Shown here piece by piece: positions 19,935 to 31,080 of a stretch of DNA of 52,930 bases. Origin of the DNA: an uncultured Saccharofermentans sp. (GTDB lineage Bacteria; Bacillota; Clostridia; Saccharofermentanales; Saccharofermentanaceae); the NCBI GenBank assembly GCA_905234715.1, contig CAJOJI010000003.1, forward strand, positions 1-52,930, in the 5' to 3' direction. Below the pieces are notes generated by a model. The model ran no database searches. It had not been told where the DNA came from and was given only the letters and a program-made list of their open reading frames with translations. The number at the start of each line of letters is the position of its first letter. The first letter of the stretch is position 1. The position numbers and the translations under genes are program-made.

Positions 19935-21323
19935 TTAGGCAACATTGCAGAAACCATACATGAGTATGTTGGATGTGCCTGACTCATAGATTACGAACAT
20001 GTAGAAGCCGGGTGCTGCTTCACCGTTAACAGCATAATCGATATCATAGAATGTGCCGTTTGAATAAGATGTCGGTGATACAGTATTGGAAAATACAGGG
20101 TTCTGGAGAGCTTCTCCGATAGAATCTCTGTCTTCCTTATCTGTGTAGTAATAGCAGTAATCAACCGTCATGTTGCAGGAAGGTGTAACTTCGATTGAGA
20201 AAGCGATAGTCTGAACATCTGTTGAATATGTTGCATCGCCTGTTCTGTATCCGTCATAGTCAAACCACTTGCAGTTGATTACATAGCTTCTGAATGTAAG
20301 ATTGTCAAATGCATAGTATTCGCCTTCACCGGGGAATGTATCTCCGCCGCCTGTTCCGCTGCCTGTTGTCGGAGGAGGAAGAACAGTCTTCTCTACAGTG
20401 CATGTCTTGATATCGACCAACTCATCGCCATCAGGACCGATATAGAAAAGATTGATCGTGTATACACCTGACTCGAAAGCTTCGTTTGAAGCAAGTCCGA
20501 TCTGGTCACCGTCTACACGGCAAACAACGTTTGTGGACTCACCGAATACGAAGTTAGGGCTGTAATAGATTGCAGCGCCGTCCTCATAGAGAGCGAAATA
20601 CATCTGTTCGCCGCGGCTTGCATATTCAAGAACAGCTGAATCGAAGTAATAGTCATACTCGATGAAGTTTGTATCTGTATAGCAGTCATTCTCAGCGAGC
20701 CAGAATCCGCTCATTGTTGTATCGATGAAGCTGGAGATCATATCAGCTGTAAGAGCGAGATTGATCTCTGCATTTCTGTAGTCATAAAGCTTCATGAACT
20801 TCTTGCTGCCTACATTGTCAGGAATCCATTCCTTGTCTTCCTTTACGAACTCAGCAGTAAAAGTAACTTCAGTGGTCTTAGCCTTCTTAACTGCAGCAGT
20901 AAGATCATCGATGTTTGTGTAGTCTTCCTGAAGAACCTTTGAATAATCGCAGATAGTGAAAACGATATCAATGGAAGCCTCGCCCTTATTGACGCTTACG
21001 GATTCCTCATCGACTTCATACTCGATCGTAGCCTCAACTGCCTTGTAGAAAGCCTTCTCATCATCTGAGCTGTATTCAGCTGATAAGAGTTCTGTCAAAG
21101 CAACTGCCTCGTCACTCTTCTTATCGAGAGTTGAATTCTTGATAAGCTTGTTTGCATCAGCTGCTGCCATATTTTCAGCCAGAGTTCCTGCTGCTTCGAT
21201 AACGGCCTTCTTGCCGCCGCCGAAGTCAAGACAACCTGTGAAACCGAAGATAATGGCACCTGTCAATAAAACAGAAACAGCTTTTTTCATTTGATTTCTG
21301 AGCATTAACGTACCCTCCCTCAT
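19935..21323 (-). CDS. Predicted lipoprotein, paralogous to the 18485-19849 product
   Basis: Lipobox IIFGFTGCLDFGG; KWFDYDGYRTG...PGFYMFVIYESG. Confidence 0.72.
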   Translation of the reverse strand: MREGTLMLRNQMKKAVSVLLTGAIIFGFTGCLDFGGGKKAVIEAAGTLAENMAAADANKLIKNSTLDKKSDEAVALTELLSAEYSSDDEKAFYKAVEATIEYEVDEESVSVNKGEASIDIVFTICDYSKVLQEDYTNIDDLTAAVKKAKTTEVTFTAEFVKEDKEWIPDNVGSKKFMKLYDYRNAEINLALTADMISSFIDTTMSGFWLAENDCYTDTNFIEYDYYFDSAVLEYASRGEQMYFALYEDGAAIYYSPNFVFGESTNVVCRVDGDQIGLASNEAFESGVYTINLFYIGPDGDELVDIKTCTVEKTVLPPPTTGSGTGGGDTFPGEGEYYAFDNLTFRSYVINCKWFDYDGYRTGDATYSTDVQTIAFSIEVTPSCNMTVDYCYYYTDKEDRDSIGEALQNPVFSNTVSPTSYSNGTFYDIDYAVNGEAAPGFYMFVIYESGTSNILMYGFCNVA

Positions 21324-21458
21324 CTAGGTATTAAATCAATTTTATATTTAATTATTAAAAAACTCAACAAAATTTATGTCCGAATCAAATTTTAATTGAG
21401 ATTTCACTTTTATCATAAAAAATAATATAATAACTCTATTAATTTGGGGGTTCCGAAA

Positions 21459-22145
21459 ATGGCTGCAGCACCTAATATCTTAATTTGCGACGATGATCCG
21501 GTTGTACACGAATCATTAGGTCTTTATCTCGACAACGACAATTTCAAGCATTCAGATGCTTATGACGGCAAGGAATCGCTTGCCATGGCTCAGGCTACAA
21601 AGCCTGATCTTATCCTGCTCGATGTCATGATGCCTGAGATGAGTGGTCTTGATGTATGCCGTGAACTCAGAAAGACTATGGCTACTCCCATCATCATGCT
21701 TACAGCTAAAGGTGAAGAGATCGACAAGATCGTCGGACTCGAGCTCGGTGCAGACGACTATATCGTTAAGCCTTTCTCTCCCCGTGAGGTTATTGCCAGA
21801 GTTAAGGCGGTTCTCCGCCGTTTCGGCGATGCTCCCAAGCCGTCTTCAGTTCTTACTTTTGACGGACTCGAGATCAACCTCAACAATTACTCTGTTAAAT
21901 CCAACGGCGAAGGTGTTCCCTGCACTCCTAAGGAAGTTGAGATCCTTTATCTTCTCGCTTCACATCCCGGACAGGTCTTCGGCCGTGATCAAATCCTTGA
22001 ATCAGTCTGGGGCGTCGATTATAACGGCGACTCAAGAACTGTCGATACCCACATTAAGAGGATCAGACAAAAGATCACTTACGATAATGCTCCCTGGTCC
22101 ATTCAGACCATTTACGGTATCGGATATAAATTCGAGGTCTCATAA
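21459..22145 (+). CDS. OmpR/PhoB family response regulator
   Basis: ILICDDDPVVHESL, LILLDVMMPEMSGLDVC, winged helix CTPKEVEILYLLASHPGQVFGRDQILESVWG. Confidence 0.95.
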   Translation: MAAAPNILICDDDPVVHESLGLYLDNDNFKHSDAYDGKESLAMAQATKPDLILLDVMMPEMSGLDVCRELRKTMATPIIMLTAKGEEIDKIVGLELGADDYIVKPFSPREVIARVKAVLRRFGDAPKPSSVLTFDGLEINLNNYSVKSNGEGVPCTPKEVEILYLLASHPGQVFGRDQILESVWGVDYNGDSRTVDTHIKRIRQKITYDNAPWSIQTIYGIGYKFEVS

Positions 22146-23957
22146 ATGTTTCAAAGTACGCTTCTCAAGCGAACAATGTCACTTGTCGTATTGTCACTTG
22201 TGGCTTCTGCCATTATTGCGACAATAGCATTCGTAGTCGCAGGTAAAAGTGCGACACTTACCATTGAGCTTGAAAACGCACTTAAGATCGATTCCAAGTT
22301 AAATGATGTTTTTTCAAACAATCCGGAGTATTTTGAAGATTCCGATTTCAGGTATTTTTTCTTCGGTTCGAGTTACGCGAACGGGCACGACTATTATCTC
22401 GTAAACATGAACGGAGATATCGTAAATTACACGAGCATCGAGAACAGAAACCTGAGCCCTACGGACACTGCAGAAATACTTACAAAATTAAATACCTTCG
22501 AATACCTAAAGTTTAAAGGTATGGATTATTATGTCGCCGAGACACTGGATTATAACATCTCCGATACTATCAATGTCTCCCGCATTAAACTGACCATCAA
22601 CGATAATTACTACTATCTATTCTCGCTTAAATATCTCAACGGATATAACGATTTGATCGGCAAATATCTCAATATCCTTCTGCTTTCCACATTAATGGCA
22701 GCATGCACGATGCTCATTCCCGCATATGCATTCGTAAGCCGAATGGTCCTCCCGCTCCAGAAGATCAATGAAGTCGCAATGGAATACGGTAAAGGAAACT
22801 TCAGCGTCAGAGCTGATGAATCGCATAAGGGCGAGATCGGTGAGCTCGGTCAATCCTTTAACTTCCTTGCCGACAGACTCTCAAAATCCATCAGCGACCT
22901 TACTGCAGAGCGTAACCAGCTGCAGGATATCTTCGATGTCATTTCCGACGGTATCGTGGTTGTTGATAAGAACTCCGTTCCTGTTACGACGAACAAAGCC
23001 ATCCATAAGCTTTTCGAGCGTGCCGAAAAGAACAACATGTTCACTGAAAGACTTCAGCTCATTCCTTTCGATGACGTATGGACTGACTTTGAAGACTGCA
23101 TCGCTACAGGCGAGACAAAGACAAGACAGATCGACACGAGAGACTACGCTTACCAGTGCACGATCATCCCTAAGTACGATTCTTCCGACAGCACTCAGGT
23201 TATCGGTGCTACGGGATTCTTCCGTGATATCTTCGAAGAACAGAAGAATGAACGTTTCCGTCAGGATTATGTTGCCAACATCTCTCACGAACTCCGTACT
23301 CCTCTGCAGACTTTAAGAGGTCTTATCGAACCTCTCTCTGACGGCATGGTAAAGAAAGAGGCGGACCGCCAGCGTTACTATCAGATCATCTTAAACGAGA
23401 CAATGCGACTTTCACGTCTCATCGACGACATGTTGGAACTCTCAAAACTCCAGTCAAGAACACTTGCGTTCAAGACATTCCCCTTCAACCTTAATACTCT
23501 TATCTCAAGCATCGAGATCAGATTTAAGCCCATCATGAAGGAAGCAGGTATCAAGTTCTCTGTACAGAACAACTTCGGAGAACTGCCTACCGTTATGGGT
23601 AACCCTGACCGTGTCGAGCAGATCCTCGTTATCCTTCTTGATAATGCTAAAAAATACACTCCTGCCGGCAAGAGCATAACTATTCTTACCGACTACATTG
23701 AAGCGGAGAAGAAAGTATATATTTCTGTTGCTGATACGGGCGCAGGTATCCACGAATATGATATCGGTCATATCTTCGACAGGTTCTTCAAGGCGGACCG
23801 TGCACGCGGTAAGAAAGGTTCAGGCCTTGGTCTTTCAATTGCCAAAGAGCTCCTCACTTACATGGGTGAAACCATCACCGTCAACAGTAAATATGAGGAA
23901 GGCTCCACCTTCACATTCACTCTGACAAAGGCTGAGGTTCCTGATGTCTGGGACTGA
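22146..23957 (+). CDS. Sensor histidine kinase (TM-HAMP-PAS-HisKA-HATPase)
   Basis: YVANISHELRTPLQTLRGLIEPL, DRVEQILVILLDNAKKYTPAG, GSGLGLSIAKELL. Confidence 0.94.
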   Translation: MFQSTLLKRTMSLVVLSLVASAIIATIAFVVAGKSATLTIELENALKIDSKLNDVFSNNPEYFEDSDFRYFFFGSSYANGHDYYLVNMNGDIVNYTSIENRNLSPTDTAEILTKLNTFEYLKFKGMDYYVAETLDYNISDTINVSRIKLTINDNYYYLFSLKYLNGYNDLIGKYLNILLLSTLMAACTMLIPAYAFVSRMVLPLQKINEVAMEYGKGNFSVRADESHKGEIGELGQSFNFLADRLSKSISDLTAERNQLQDIFDVISDGIVVVDKNSVPVTTNKAIHKLFERAEKNNMFTERLQLIPFDDVWTDFEDCIATGETKTRQIDTRDYAYQCTIIPKYDSSDSTQVIGATGFFRDIFEEQKNERFRQDYVANISHELRTPLQTLRGLIEPLSDGMVKKEADRQRYYQIILNETMRLSRLIDDMLELSKLQSRTLAFKTFPFNLNTLISSIEIRFKPIMKEAGIKFSVQNNFGELPTVMGNPDRVEQILVILLDNAKKYTPAGKSITILTDYIEAEKKVYISVADTGAGIHEYDIGHIFDRFFKADRARGKKGSGLGLSIAKELLTYMGETITVNSKYEEGSTFTFTLTKAEVPDVWD

Positions 23958-24663
23958 TAACGAAGGAATTAGACTTAACAAATACATTGCTTCGTCAGGT
24001 CTTTGTTCAAGGCGTGAAGCTGATACTCTTATTGAAAATGGCAAAGTTACCATAAACGGTGTTGTTGCCGTTCAGGGCAGCAAAGTTCAGGAAGGCGACG
24101 TCGTCGAAGTATCCGGAAGAAAAGTAAGACCTGATGACGACATGGTCTATATTGCTTTCAATAAACCATTGGGAGTTACATGCACCACCGATAAAAGAGA
24201 TCCTTCAAACATCATCGATTACATTGGTTTTGATGAGCGTATCTTCCCTGTCGGACGTCTTGATAAGAACTCTTCAGGCCTTATCCTTCTTACCAATGAC
24301 GGCTCTATAGTAAACAAACTCTTAAGAGCAGAAAACGGCCACGAGAAAGAATATCTCGTAACCGTTAACCGCCCTTACGATAAAGACTTTATTAAATCAA
24401 TGGAATCCGGCGTTCCCGTTCTCGGTCAGCTGACTCTTCCCTGCAAGCTTAAGCCTTCAGGCGACAGGACATTCAAGATAATCCTGCACCAGGGCTTAAA
24501 CCGTCAGATCCGCCGCATGTGCGAATACTTAGGCTATAAGGTTACAAAGCTCAAGCGCATCAGGTTCATGAACATCATGCTCGGCGACCTTGAGACCGGC
24601 AAATGGAGATACCTTACAGCTGACGAAAAGAAAGAACTGCTTAAGGACATTAAAAAAGGCTGA
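23944..24663 (+). CDS. RsuA/RluB family pseudouridine synthase
   Basis: S4 domain IRLNKYIASSGLCSRREADTLIENGKVTING; PVGRLDKNSSGLILLTNDG; GLNRQIRRMCEYLGY. Confidence 0.93.
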   Translation: MSGTDNEGIRLNKYIASSGLCSRREADTLIENGKVTINGVVAVQGSKVQEGDVVEVSGRKVRPDDDMVYIAFNKPLGVTCTTDKRDPSNIIDYIGFDERIFPVGRLDKNSSGLILLTNDGSIVNKLLRAENGHEKEYLVTVNRPYDKDFIKSMESGVPVLGQLTLPCKLKPSGDRTFKIILHQGLNRQIRRMCEYLGYKVTKLKRIRFMNIMLGDLETGKWRYLTADEKKELLKDIKKG

Positions 24664-24682
24664 CTCATTGAGCCAGCCTTTT
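24653..24682 (+). terminator. Terminator hairpin downstream of the RsuA-type gene, possibly bidirectional
   Basis: AAAAGGCTGACTC-ATT-GAGCCAGCCTTTT. Confidence 0.7.
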
Positions 24683-24703
24683 AAGATCTTATTTATCTTG
24701 AGA

Positions 24704-25486
24704 TTACTCTTCGTCAGACTTTTCTTCAGAAGACTCTTCAGCAGTTTCCTCTGCTTCTTCAGCCTCAGCGGCTTCAGCAGCTTCAGCGGCAGCCTGCTCT
24801 TCTGCTCTCTTCTGAGCTGCAGCTTCTTCGTCAGCCTTCTGCTCTGCCTTAGCTTCTTCTACGAGAGCGTCGAGATCTGTTGAACCTGTGTCATTGGGAT
24901 CAAGATCCTTTTCATAATAGAACTTAACCTTATCCTTGCTGTTGCGTGCGCCGTAAGCTTCTGCAATTGCAAAGCACTCTTCCCGGAGCTGCTTGAAGTC
25001 ATCAACAGATTCAAGATCGGATGAAGATGTCTGATAGCAAGCATCCTCAAATACGTCATCAAGAACAAGATAGAATGTTGTGTCCTTCTTGAAGTTCTTA
25101 TCGATAAGAGCCTCTGCCTGGTCAGGTGTACCGTCTCTTCCGTCGAAGTTCTCGAACGGAATAGCGATCTTGCTGTATCTGTATCTGAGAACAACGTTCT
25201 TCTCATTATAGTCAACAGCTACACGGAACTTTGCGATGAGGAAAGACTGTGCAAATACAAGGATGCTGATAAGTGCACTGAGACCGCCTACAACGAGCAA
25301 TGCGATCTTTAAGATGTTGTCAGTAACCTTGAGCAATCCGATAAGTACGAGGAATACGCCGATCACACAGAATACAACGGAAAGGACTCTGTTGCGTGTG
25401 ATCTTGGACGGATTGGCCGGATAGCAATGCACGCCCTCCTTAGGCAGCTTCTCAATAAGTTCTTTGTTTTCGAGTTCATTAGGCAT
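24704..25486 (-). CDS. Hypothetical membrane protein with Ala/Glu-rich C-terminal tail
   Basis: Two hydrophobic segments (VLSVVFCVIGVFLVLIGLL, IALLVVGGLSALISILVF) and tail AEQKADEEAAAQKRAEEQAAAEAAEAAEAEEAEE. Confidence 0.6.
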   Translation of the reverse strand: MPNELENKELIEKLPKEGVHCYPANPSKITRNRVLSVVFCVIGVFLVLIGLLKVTDNILKIALLVVGGLSALISILVFAQSFLIAKFRVAVDYNEKNVVLRYRYSKIAIPFENFDGRDGTPDQAEALIDKNFKKDTTFYLVLDDVFEDACYQTSSSDLESVDDFKQLREECFAIAEAYGARNSKDKVKFYYEKDLDPNDTGSTDLDALVEEAKAEQKADEEAAAQKRAEEQAAAEAAEAAEAEEAEETAEESSEEKSDEE

Positions 25487-25504
25487 ATAAATACCCCTCC
25501 TTAA

Positions 25505-28159
25505 TTATTTGCTCAAAACCTCTATCCTGTCTGAAAGATTAGCATACATTTCTTCATATTTTGCAAGCTTTGCTCTCTCCTGCTCAACAACTGCAGCAGG
25601 TGCCTTGCTTACAAACGATTCATTTGAAAGCTTGCCGTTAAGACGCTTGATCTCACCGTCGAGACGTGTCTTTTCCTTATCAAGTCTTTCAAGCTCTTTA
25701 GCGATATCAATGAGATCTTCCAAAGGAATGTAGATCTCACCGCCGCCGAAAACTGCAGTAACAGCCGTGGAAGGAATGCCGTCCTTGGACTGCCTTGTCT
25801 CAAGGCTGCTTACAGATGCGAGTCTTTCAAGGAAGCCCTCACCGTCTGTGAACATCTTTGCGATCTTCTCGGAAGACGTAACTACGATGATGTGTGCCTT
25901 GCGCGAAGGAGCAACATCCATATTCTTACGAACGGCTCTGATACCTCTGATAGCATCGATCATTGTATTCATCATCTCTGCGTCCTCAGGGCTGGACAAT
26001 ACCTTGTCTGCCTCAGGCCAGTCGGAGATCATGATGGATTCAGCCTTATCAGCAATAACGAGATTTGAGTAAACCTCTTCAGTGATGAAAGGCATGAAAG
26101 GATGCAGGAGCTTCATTGCCTCGCTCAAAACATAGTTGAGAAGGTAAATAGCATTGTTCCTTGTCTTGCATTCCTTGTCGTAAAGTCTGCTCTTTGTGAT
26201 CTCGATATACCAGTCGCAGAAGTTATCCCAGAGGAAGTCAACGATCTTGCTCAGTGCAACACCGAACTCATAGTTATCGAGATTGAGAGATGCCTCGTTA
26301 ATGAGGTAATGGAGTTCTGTTAAGATCCACTTGTCTTCTGTTGTGAAGAGAGCCTCATCGACCATGTCAGGTGTGAAGTCATCATCTGTGTTCATTACAA
26401 CGAATCTCATGGCATTCCAGATCTTGTTGGAAAGATTGCGTCCCATGAGGATCTTATCTTCCTGGAATCTCTGGTCGTTACCCGGAGCATTACCTGTTAC
26501 GAGTGCGAATCTCAAAGCATCGGCGCCGTTCTGGTCGATGATCTCGAGAGGATCGATACCATTACCCAAAGACTTACTCATCTTACGGCCCTGTGAATCT
26601 CTTACGAGACCGTGGATGAGAACGTCACGGAACGGAACGTCATCCATATGTGCAAGACCTGCAACGATCATTCTGGAAACCCAGAAAGTGATGATGTCGT
26701 AACCTGTAACGAGTGTATCCGTAGGATAGAACTTAGCGAGGTCTTCAGTCTTCTCAGGCCAGCCTAATGTAGAGAAAGGCCAGAGTGCTGATGAGAACCA
26801 TGTATCAAGAGTATCAGGATCCTGACGCATCTCCTTACCGCACTTGGGGCACTTGCATGTCTCATCCTTTGTAACTACGAGCTCGCCGCAGTCATCGCAA
26901 TAGAAAGCAGGGATCCTGTGTCCCCACCAGAGCTGTCTGGAGATACACCAGTCTCTGATGTCTTCCATCCAGTTGAAGTAGTTCTTGGAGAATCTCTCAG
27001 GAACGAATCTGATGGAACCGTCCTTAACCTTCTCGATTGCAGGCTTAGCGAGTTCTTCCATCTTAACGAACCACTGGAGAGATACACGGGGCTCGATCGT
27101 GGTACCGCATCTGTAGCATGTACCTACGTTGTGGGAATAGTCTTCGATCTCTGTGAGGAATCCGCCCTCTTCGAGATCCTTAACGATAGCCTCTCTTGCC
27201 TCGTATCTGTCCATTCCGGCATACTTCGGATAATCTTCTGTGATCTTGGCATCTTCTGTAAGAACAGTGATTACCTCAAGTCCGTGGCGCTGACCTACTT
27301 CGAAGTCGTTAGGGTCATGCGCAGGTGTGATCTTAACGGCACCAGTACCGAACTCGATATCAACATAATCATCTGCAATAACAGGGATCTTGCGGCCTAC
27401 GAGAGGCAGAACGAGCATCTTGCCAACAACGTCCTTATAACGCTCATCCTTGGGGTTAACGGCAACAGCTGTATCGCCCAAAAGTGTTTCAGGTCTTGTT
27501 GTAGCGAGGTCGATATATCCTGAACCGTCTTCGAAAGGATATCTCAGATGCCAGAAGTGACCGGCCTGATCTGCATAATCAACCTCAGCATTGGAAATTG
27601 ATGTAAGGCAGTGAGGGCACCAGTTGATGATCCTCTCACCTCTGTATATCAAGCCCTGATTGTAGTACTTAACGAAAACTTCCTTAACTGCATCAGAGCA
27701 GCCTTCGTCCATTGTGAAACGCTCGTGTGACCAGTCGCATGAAGAACCAATCTTCTTTAACTGTTCAACGATCCTTCCGCCGTACTGCTCTTTCCATGCC
27801 CAAGCTCTTTCAAGGAACTTGTCACGGCCGAGATCATCCTTTGTGATGCCTTCTTTACGCATCTGCTCAACGATCTTAGCCTCTGTAGCGATGGATGCAT
27901 GGTCAGTACCCGGAACCCAAAGAGTCTCGTATCCTGCCATTCTCTTATATCTTGTGAGGGTATCCTGCAATGTGTTATCCAAAGCATGTCCCATGTGGAG
28001 CTGGCCCGTAATGTTCGGCGGGGGCATCACGATAGAGAACTTCTTTCCCTTCTTGCCTGCCTTGGGCTTAAAATACTCGCTGCTTGTCCACTTTTCGTAA
28101 AGCCTGCTTTCAGCTTCATTGGGATCAAAAGCTTTACTGATCGAATCAATTCTTGCCAT
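25505..28159 (-). CDS. valS: Valyl-tRNA synthetase
   Basis: MPPPNITGQLHMGHALDNTLQD, GRKMSKSLGNGIDPLEIID. Confidence 0.97.
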   Translation of the reverse strand: MARIDSISKAFDPNEAESRLYEKWTSSEYFKPKAGKKGKKFSIVMPPPNITGQLHMGHALDNTLQDTLTRYKRMAGYETLWVPGTDHASIATEAKIVEQMRKEGITKDDLGRDKFLERAWAWKEQYGGRIVEQLKKIGSSCDWSHERFTMDEGCSDAVKEVFVKYYNQGLIYRGERIINWCPHCLTSISNAEVDYADQAGHFWHLRYPFEDGSGYIDLATTRPETLLGDTAVAVNPKDERYKDVVGKMLVLPLVGRKIPVIADDYVDIEFGTGAVKITPAHDPNDFEVGQRHGLEVITVLTEDAKITEDYPKYAGMDRYEAREAIVKDLEEGGFLTEIEDYSHNVGTCYRCGTTIEPRVSLQWFVKMEELAKPAIEKVKDGSIRFVPERFSKNYFNWMEDIRDWCISRQLWWGHRIPAFYCDDCGELVVTKDETCKCPKCGKEMRQDPDTLDTWFSSALWPFSTLGWPEKTEDLAKFYPTDTLVTGYDIITFWVSRMIVAGLAHMDDVPFRDVLIHGLVRDSQGRKMSKSLGNGIDPLEIIDQNGADALRFALVTGNAPGNDQRFQEDKILMGRNLSNKIWNAMRFVVMNTDDDFTPDMVDEALFTTEDKWILTELHYLINEASLNLDNYEFGVALSKIVDFLWDNFCDWYIEITKSRLYDKECKTRNNAIYLLNYVLSEAMKLLHPFMPFITEEVYSNLVIADKAESIMISDWPEADKVLSSPEDAEMMNTMIDAIRGIRAVRKNMDVAPSRKAHIIVVTSSEKIAKMFTDGEGFLERLASVSSLETRQSKDGIPSTAVTAVFGGGEIYIPLEDLIDIAKELERLDKEKTRLDGEIKRLNGKLSNESFVSKAPAAVVEQERAKLAKYEEMYANLSDRIEVLSK

Positions 28160-28184
28160 AACTAAATCTGATATCCTCTCTTGC

Positions 28185-29141
28185 TTACTTCTTTATCATT
28201 GAGAGCGCACCATAGAGGATGGAATCATCTCCTAAAGCCGCTTTCTTGAATTCAACTGTTTCTCTGATCGAAGGCATGCAGTATCTGTCAACTTCTGCCA
28301 GGATCTTCTCCATGAAAATGTCGCCAACTGCTTCGATAACGCCGCCGCCATACACGACAACGTCAGGGCTGAATGTATTAACGAGGTTGCCTGAAGCGAT
28401 AGCGAGATAGTGGCATGCACGGTCTACTGCTTCGATTGCAACAGCATCGCCTTCAGCCAAAGCATTCTTAAGCACCTTGGACTTGAACACGCCGCCCTGT
28501 ACTGCTTCAGCCATAGCGGACATTCTGCCTCTGGACACCTGCTGTCTTATGTAAGAAGACATACCCTGTTTGCTTGAGAAAGCCTCAAGGCATCCTCTCT
28601 GACCGCAGTTGCACAAAGGTCCCTCGGGATCGAGGATCATGTGGCCGTACTCTGCTGCCTTAAACTTGTTGCCTGTAAAAAGGTCACCGTTTAGGATGAG
28701 GCCGCCGCCCATGCCTGTACCTACGAAAAGACCGACAACATTCTTGTATCCCTTTGCAGCACCGAACTTATACTCACCGAGAACGCCGACGTTAACGTCG
28801 TTGCCGATATAGAAAGGACAACCGAACTCATCTTCGATCGGCTTTCTGATGTTGTAGTTTCTCCAAGGGAGATTGGGTGAGAAAAGAACAACGCCTGTCT
28901 CCTGATTGATTACGCCGGGAGCGCCTGCAGCGATAGCGTGAATGTCGCTCTTCTTTATACCGGAGTTGCTGATAAGCTCTTTGACCACGCTGATGATGAC
29001 TTCCTCAACGTTCTCAGAAGAATCTCCGCCAGCTTTTGTCTTTTTCTTGAGTCTGTACACGATATCTTTCTTTGAGTTGAATACAACACCAAGCACCTTG
29101 GTACCGCCAATATCAAGACAAAGATTATAAGATTCTGCCAT
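28185..29141 (-). CDS. ROK family sugar kinase (glucokinase-like)
   Basis: LCLDIGGTKVLGVVF, GTGMGGGLILNGDLFTG, CNCGQRGCLEAF. Confidence 0.93.
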   Translation of the reverse strand: MAESYNLCLDIGGTKVLGVVFNSKKDIVYRLKKKTKAGGDSSENVEEVIISVVKELISNSGIKKSDIHAIAAGAPGVINQETGVVLFSPNLPWRNYNIRKPIEDEFGCPFYIGNDVNVGVLGEYKFGAAKGYKNVVGLFVGTGMGGGLILNGDLFTGNKFKAAEYGHMILDPEGPLCNCGQRGCLEAFSSKQGMSSYIRQQVSRGRMSAMAEAVQGGVFKSKVLKNALAEGDAVAIEAVDRACHYLAIASGNLVNTFSPDVVVYGGGVIEAVGDIFMEKILAEVDRYCMPSIRETVEFKKAALGDDSILYGALSMIKK

Positions 29142-29186
29142 AGCTTATGCCCTCCTTAGTTAATTGATTATTGGTTTATTTGCTTT

Positions 29187-30503
29187 TCAGCTGACGCCTA
29201 ATGCAGCGCCTGCTTCGCCGAAGCTCTTTTCCTGTGTGCCGTTCTTGTAGATAAGCACAGGCTGTTTGCCCTCGACGATAGTCTCTTTCTTGATGATGCA
29301 CTCCTTAACATCCTTCTCGGAAGGAATGTTGTACATGACATCTCTCATTGCTTCTTCGATGATGGATCTCAATCCTCTTGCACCTGTATTCTGTTCAATG
29401 GCTCTGTCGGCGATTGCCCTGATCGCATCTTCCTCGAAAACAAGTTCAACATCATCCATCTTGAGCATCTTCTTGTACTGCTTGATGATTGCGTTCCTGG
29501 GCTCTGTGAGAACTCTGACAAGTGCATCTGCATCAAGCTTATCAAGAGCTACAGTAACAGGAAGACGTCCGATGAACTCAGGGATAAGACCGAACTTCAT
29601 AAGGTCATCAGGCTTAACATCGTGGAAATAGAAACCGCTGTTTCTGTCCTTCTTGGACTGAACTTCAGCACCGAAGCCGTACTGCTTCTGCTCTACTCTC
29701 TGTGCAATGATCTCATCTAATCCGTCGAAAGCGCCGCCTACGATGAAAAGGATGTTTGTTGTATCGATCTTGATGCACTCTTCGTTAGGATGCTTTCTTC
29801 CGCCCTTCGGGGGAACATTTGCAACGGTGCTCTCAAGGATCTTGAGCAAAGCCTGCTGAACGCCCTCACCGCTTACGTCACGTGTAATGGAAACGTTCTC
29901 GGACTTCTTGGTGATCTTATCGATCTCGTCGATGTATACGATACCTGTCTGAGCTCTCTCGATATCGTAATCAGCTGCGATAATAAGCTTTAAAAGAATG
30001 TTCTCTACGTCTTCACCGACATAACCTGCCTGTGTAAGGCTTGTGGCATCGGCAACTGCAAAAGGAACATTGAGGATCCTTGCAAGTGTCTGAGCAAGAA
30101 GAGTCTTACCTGAACCTGTAGGTCCGAGCAAGAGGATATTGCTCTTGGAGATCTCGGTATCGTCAGCCGGAAGATCTGAATAAACTCTCTTGTAGTGGTT
30201 ATAAACGGCAACAGAAAGAGCGATCTTTGCATCATCCTGTCCGATTACATAGGAATCGAGCTTCTCTTTGATCTCATGAGGAGTAACAAGCTTCTTGGGC
30301 TTGATGCTGCGCATCTTGCGCTTCTTATTAACCTTTTCCTCTTCGGCTACGATGCCGTAAGCCGTTCTGATACAGTCAATGCAGATGTAGCAGTTAACAC
30401 CTGAGAAAAGTCTTGGTACCTCATACTCGGATTTGCCGCAGAAAGAGCAGCTTAATACTTCTCTAGAGTCTCCGCCGTAGTTGCCATTCTTAGAATTAGC
30501 CAT
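29187..30503 (-). CDS. clpX: ATP-dependent Clp protease ATP-binding subunit ClpX
   Basis: Zn finger CSFCGK...[51 protein letters not shown]. Confidence 0.97.
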   Translation of the reverse strand: MANSKNGNYGGDSREVLSCSFCGKSEYEVPRLFSGVNCYICIDCIRTAYGIVAEEEKVNKKRKMRSIKPKKLVTPHEIKEKLDSYVIGQDDAKIALSVAVYNHYKRVYSDLPADDTEISKSNILLLGPTGSGKTLLAQTLARILNVPFAVADATSLTQAGYVGEDVENILLKLIIAADYDIERAQTGIVYIDEIDKITKKSENVSITRDVSGEGVQQALLKILESTVANVPPKGGRKHPNEECIKIDTTNILFIVGGAFDGLDEIIAQRVEQKQYGFGAEVQSKKDRNSGFYFHDVKPDDLMKFGLIPEFIGRLPVTVALDKLDADALVRVLTEPRNAIIKQYKKMLKMDDVELVFEEDAIRAIADRAIEQNTGARGLRSIIEEAMRDVMYNIPSEKDVKECIIKKETIVEGKQPVLIYKNGTQEKSFGEAGAALGVS

Positions 30504-30630
30504 TAAAAATCTCCTAAAAAATGATATTTTTAGTCATGATATTTTATCACTACCTGCCATTTTAACAAATAATATATATATAAATATTTCAAAATGGTGA
30601 TAATTTAGGCTCAATTAAGAAAACAAAGCG

Positions 30631-31077
30631 TTAAATGGCCGCAGAATCAAGTATGACGGTAAACGGACCATCGTTGATGAGGCCTACCTGCATATCAGCG
30701 CCGAAAACGCCTGTTTCAAGCGTTTTTACCTGGGGTTTGATCTTTTCGGCGATATAGTTATAAAGCTCTTCCGCTCTTTGAGGGCCCATGCTGCCGGTAA
30801 ATGAAGGCCTGTTGCCGTGTTTGCAGTCGGCATACAGCGTAAACTGGGAAACCAGTAAGATCTCACCGTCAATATCGGCAATGCTTAAGTTAGTCTTGCC
30901 GTTGCTGTCTGAGAAAATGCGCATCTTAAGGAGCTTTGTGATCATCTTGTCCGCAACAGCTTCATCGTCTTCCTTGCCGATGCCGCATAATACGAGCATG
31001 CCCTGGCCGATAGAAGCCTTCCTGACGCCCTCGATATCAACTGATGCCTGTTTTACGACCTGAATGCAGAATCTCAT
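30631..31077 (-). CDS. dtd: D-aminoacyl-tRNA deacylase
   Basis: LLVSQFTLYADCKHGNRPSFTGSMGPQRAEELY. Confidence 0.95.
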   Translation of the reverse strand: MRFCIQVVKQASVDIEGVRKASIGQGMLVLCGIGKEDDEAVADKMITKLLKMRIFSDSNGKTNLSIADIDGEILLVSQFTLYADCKHGNRPSFTGSMGPQRAEELYNYIAEKIKPQVKTLETGVFGADMQVGLINDGPFTVILDSAAI

Positions 31078-31080
31078 AAT

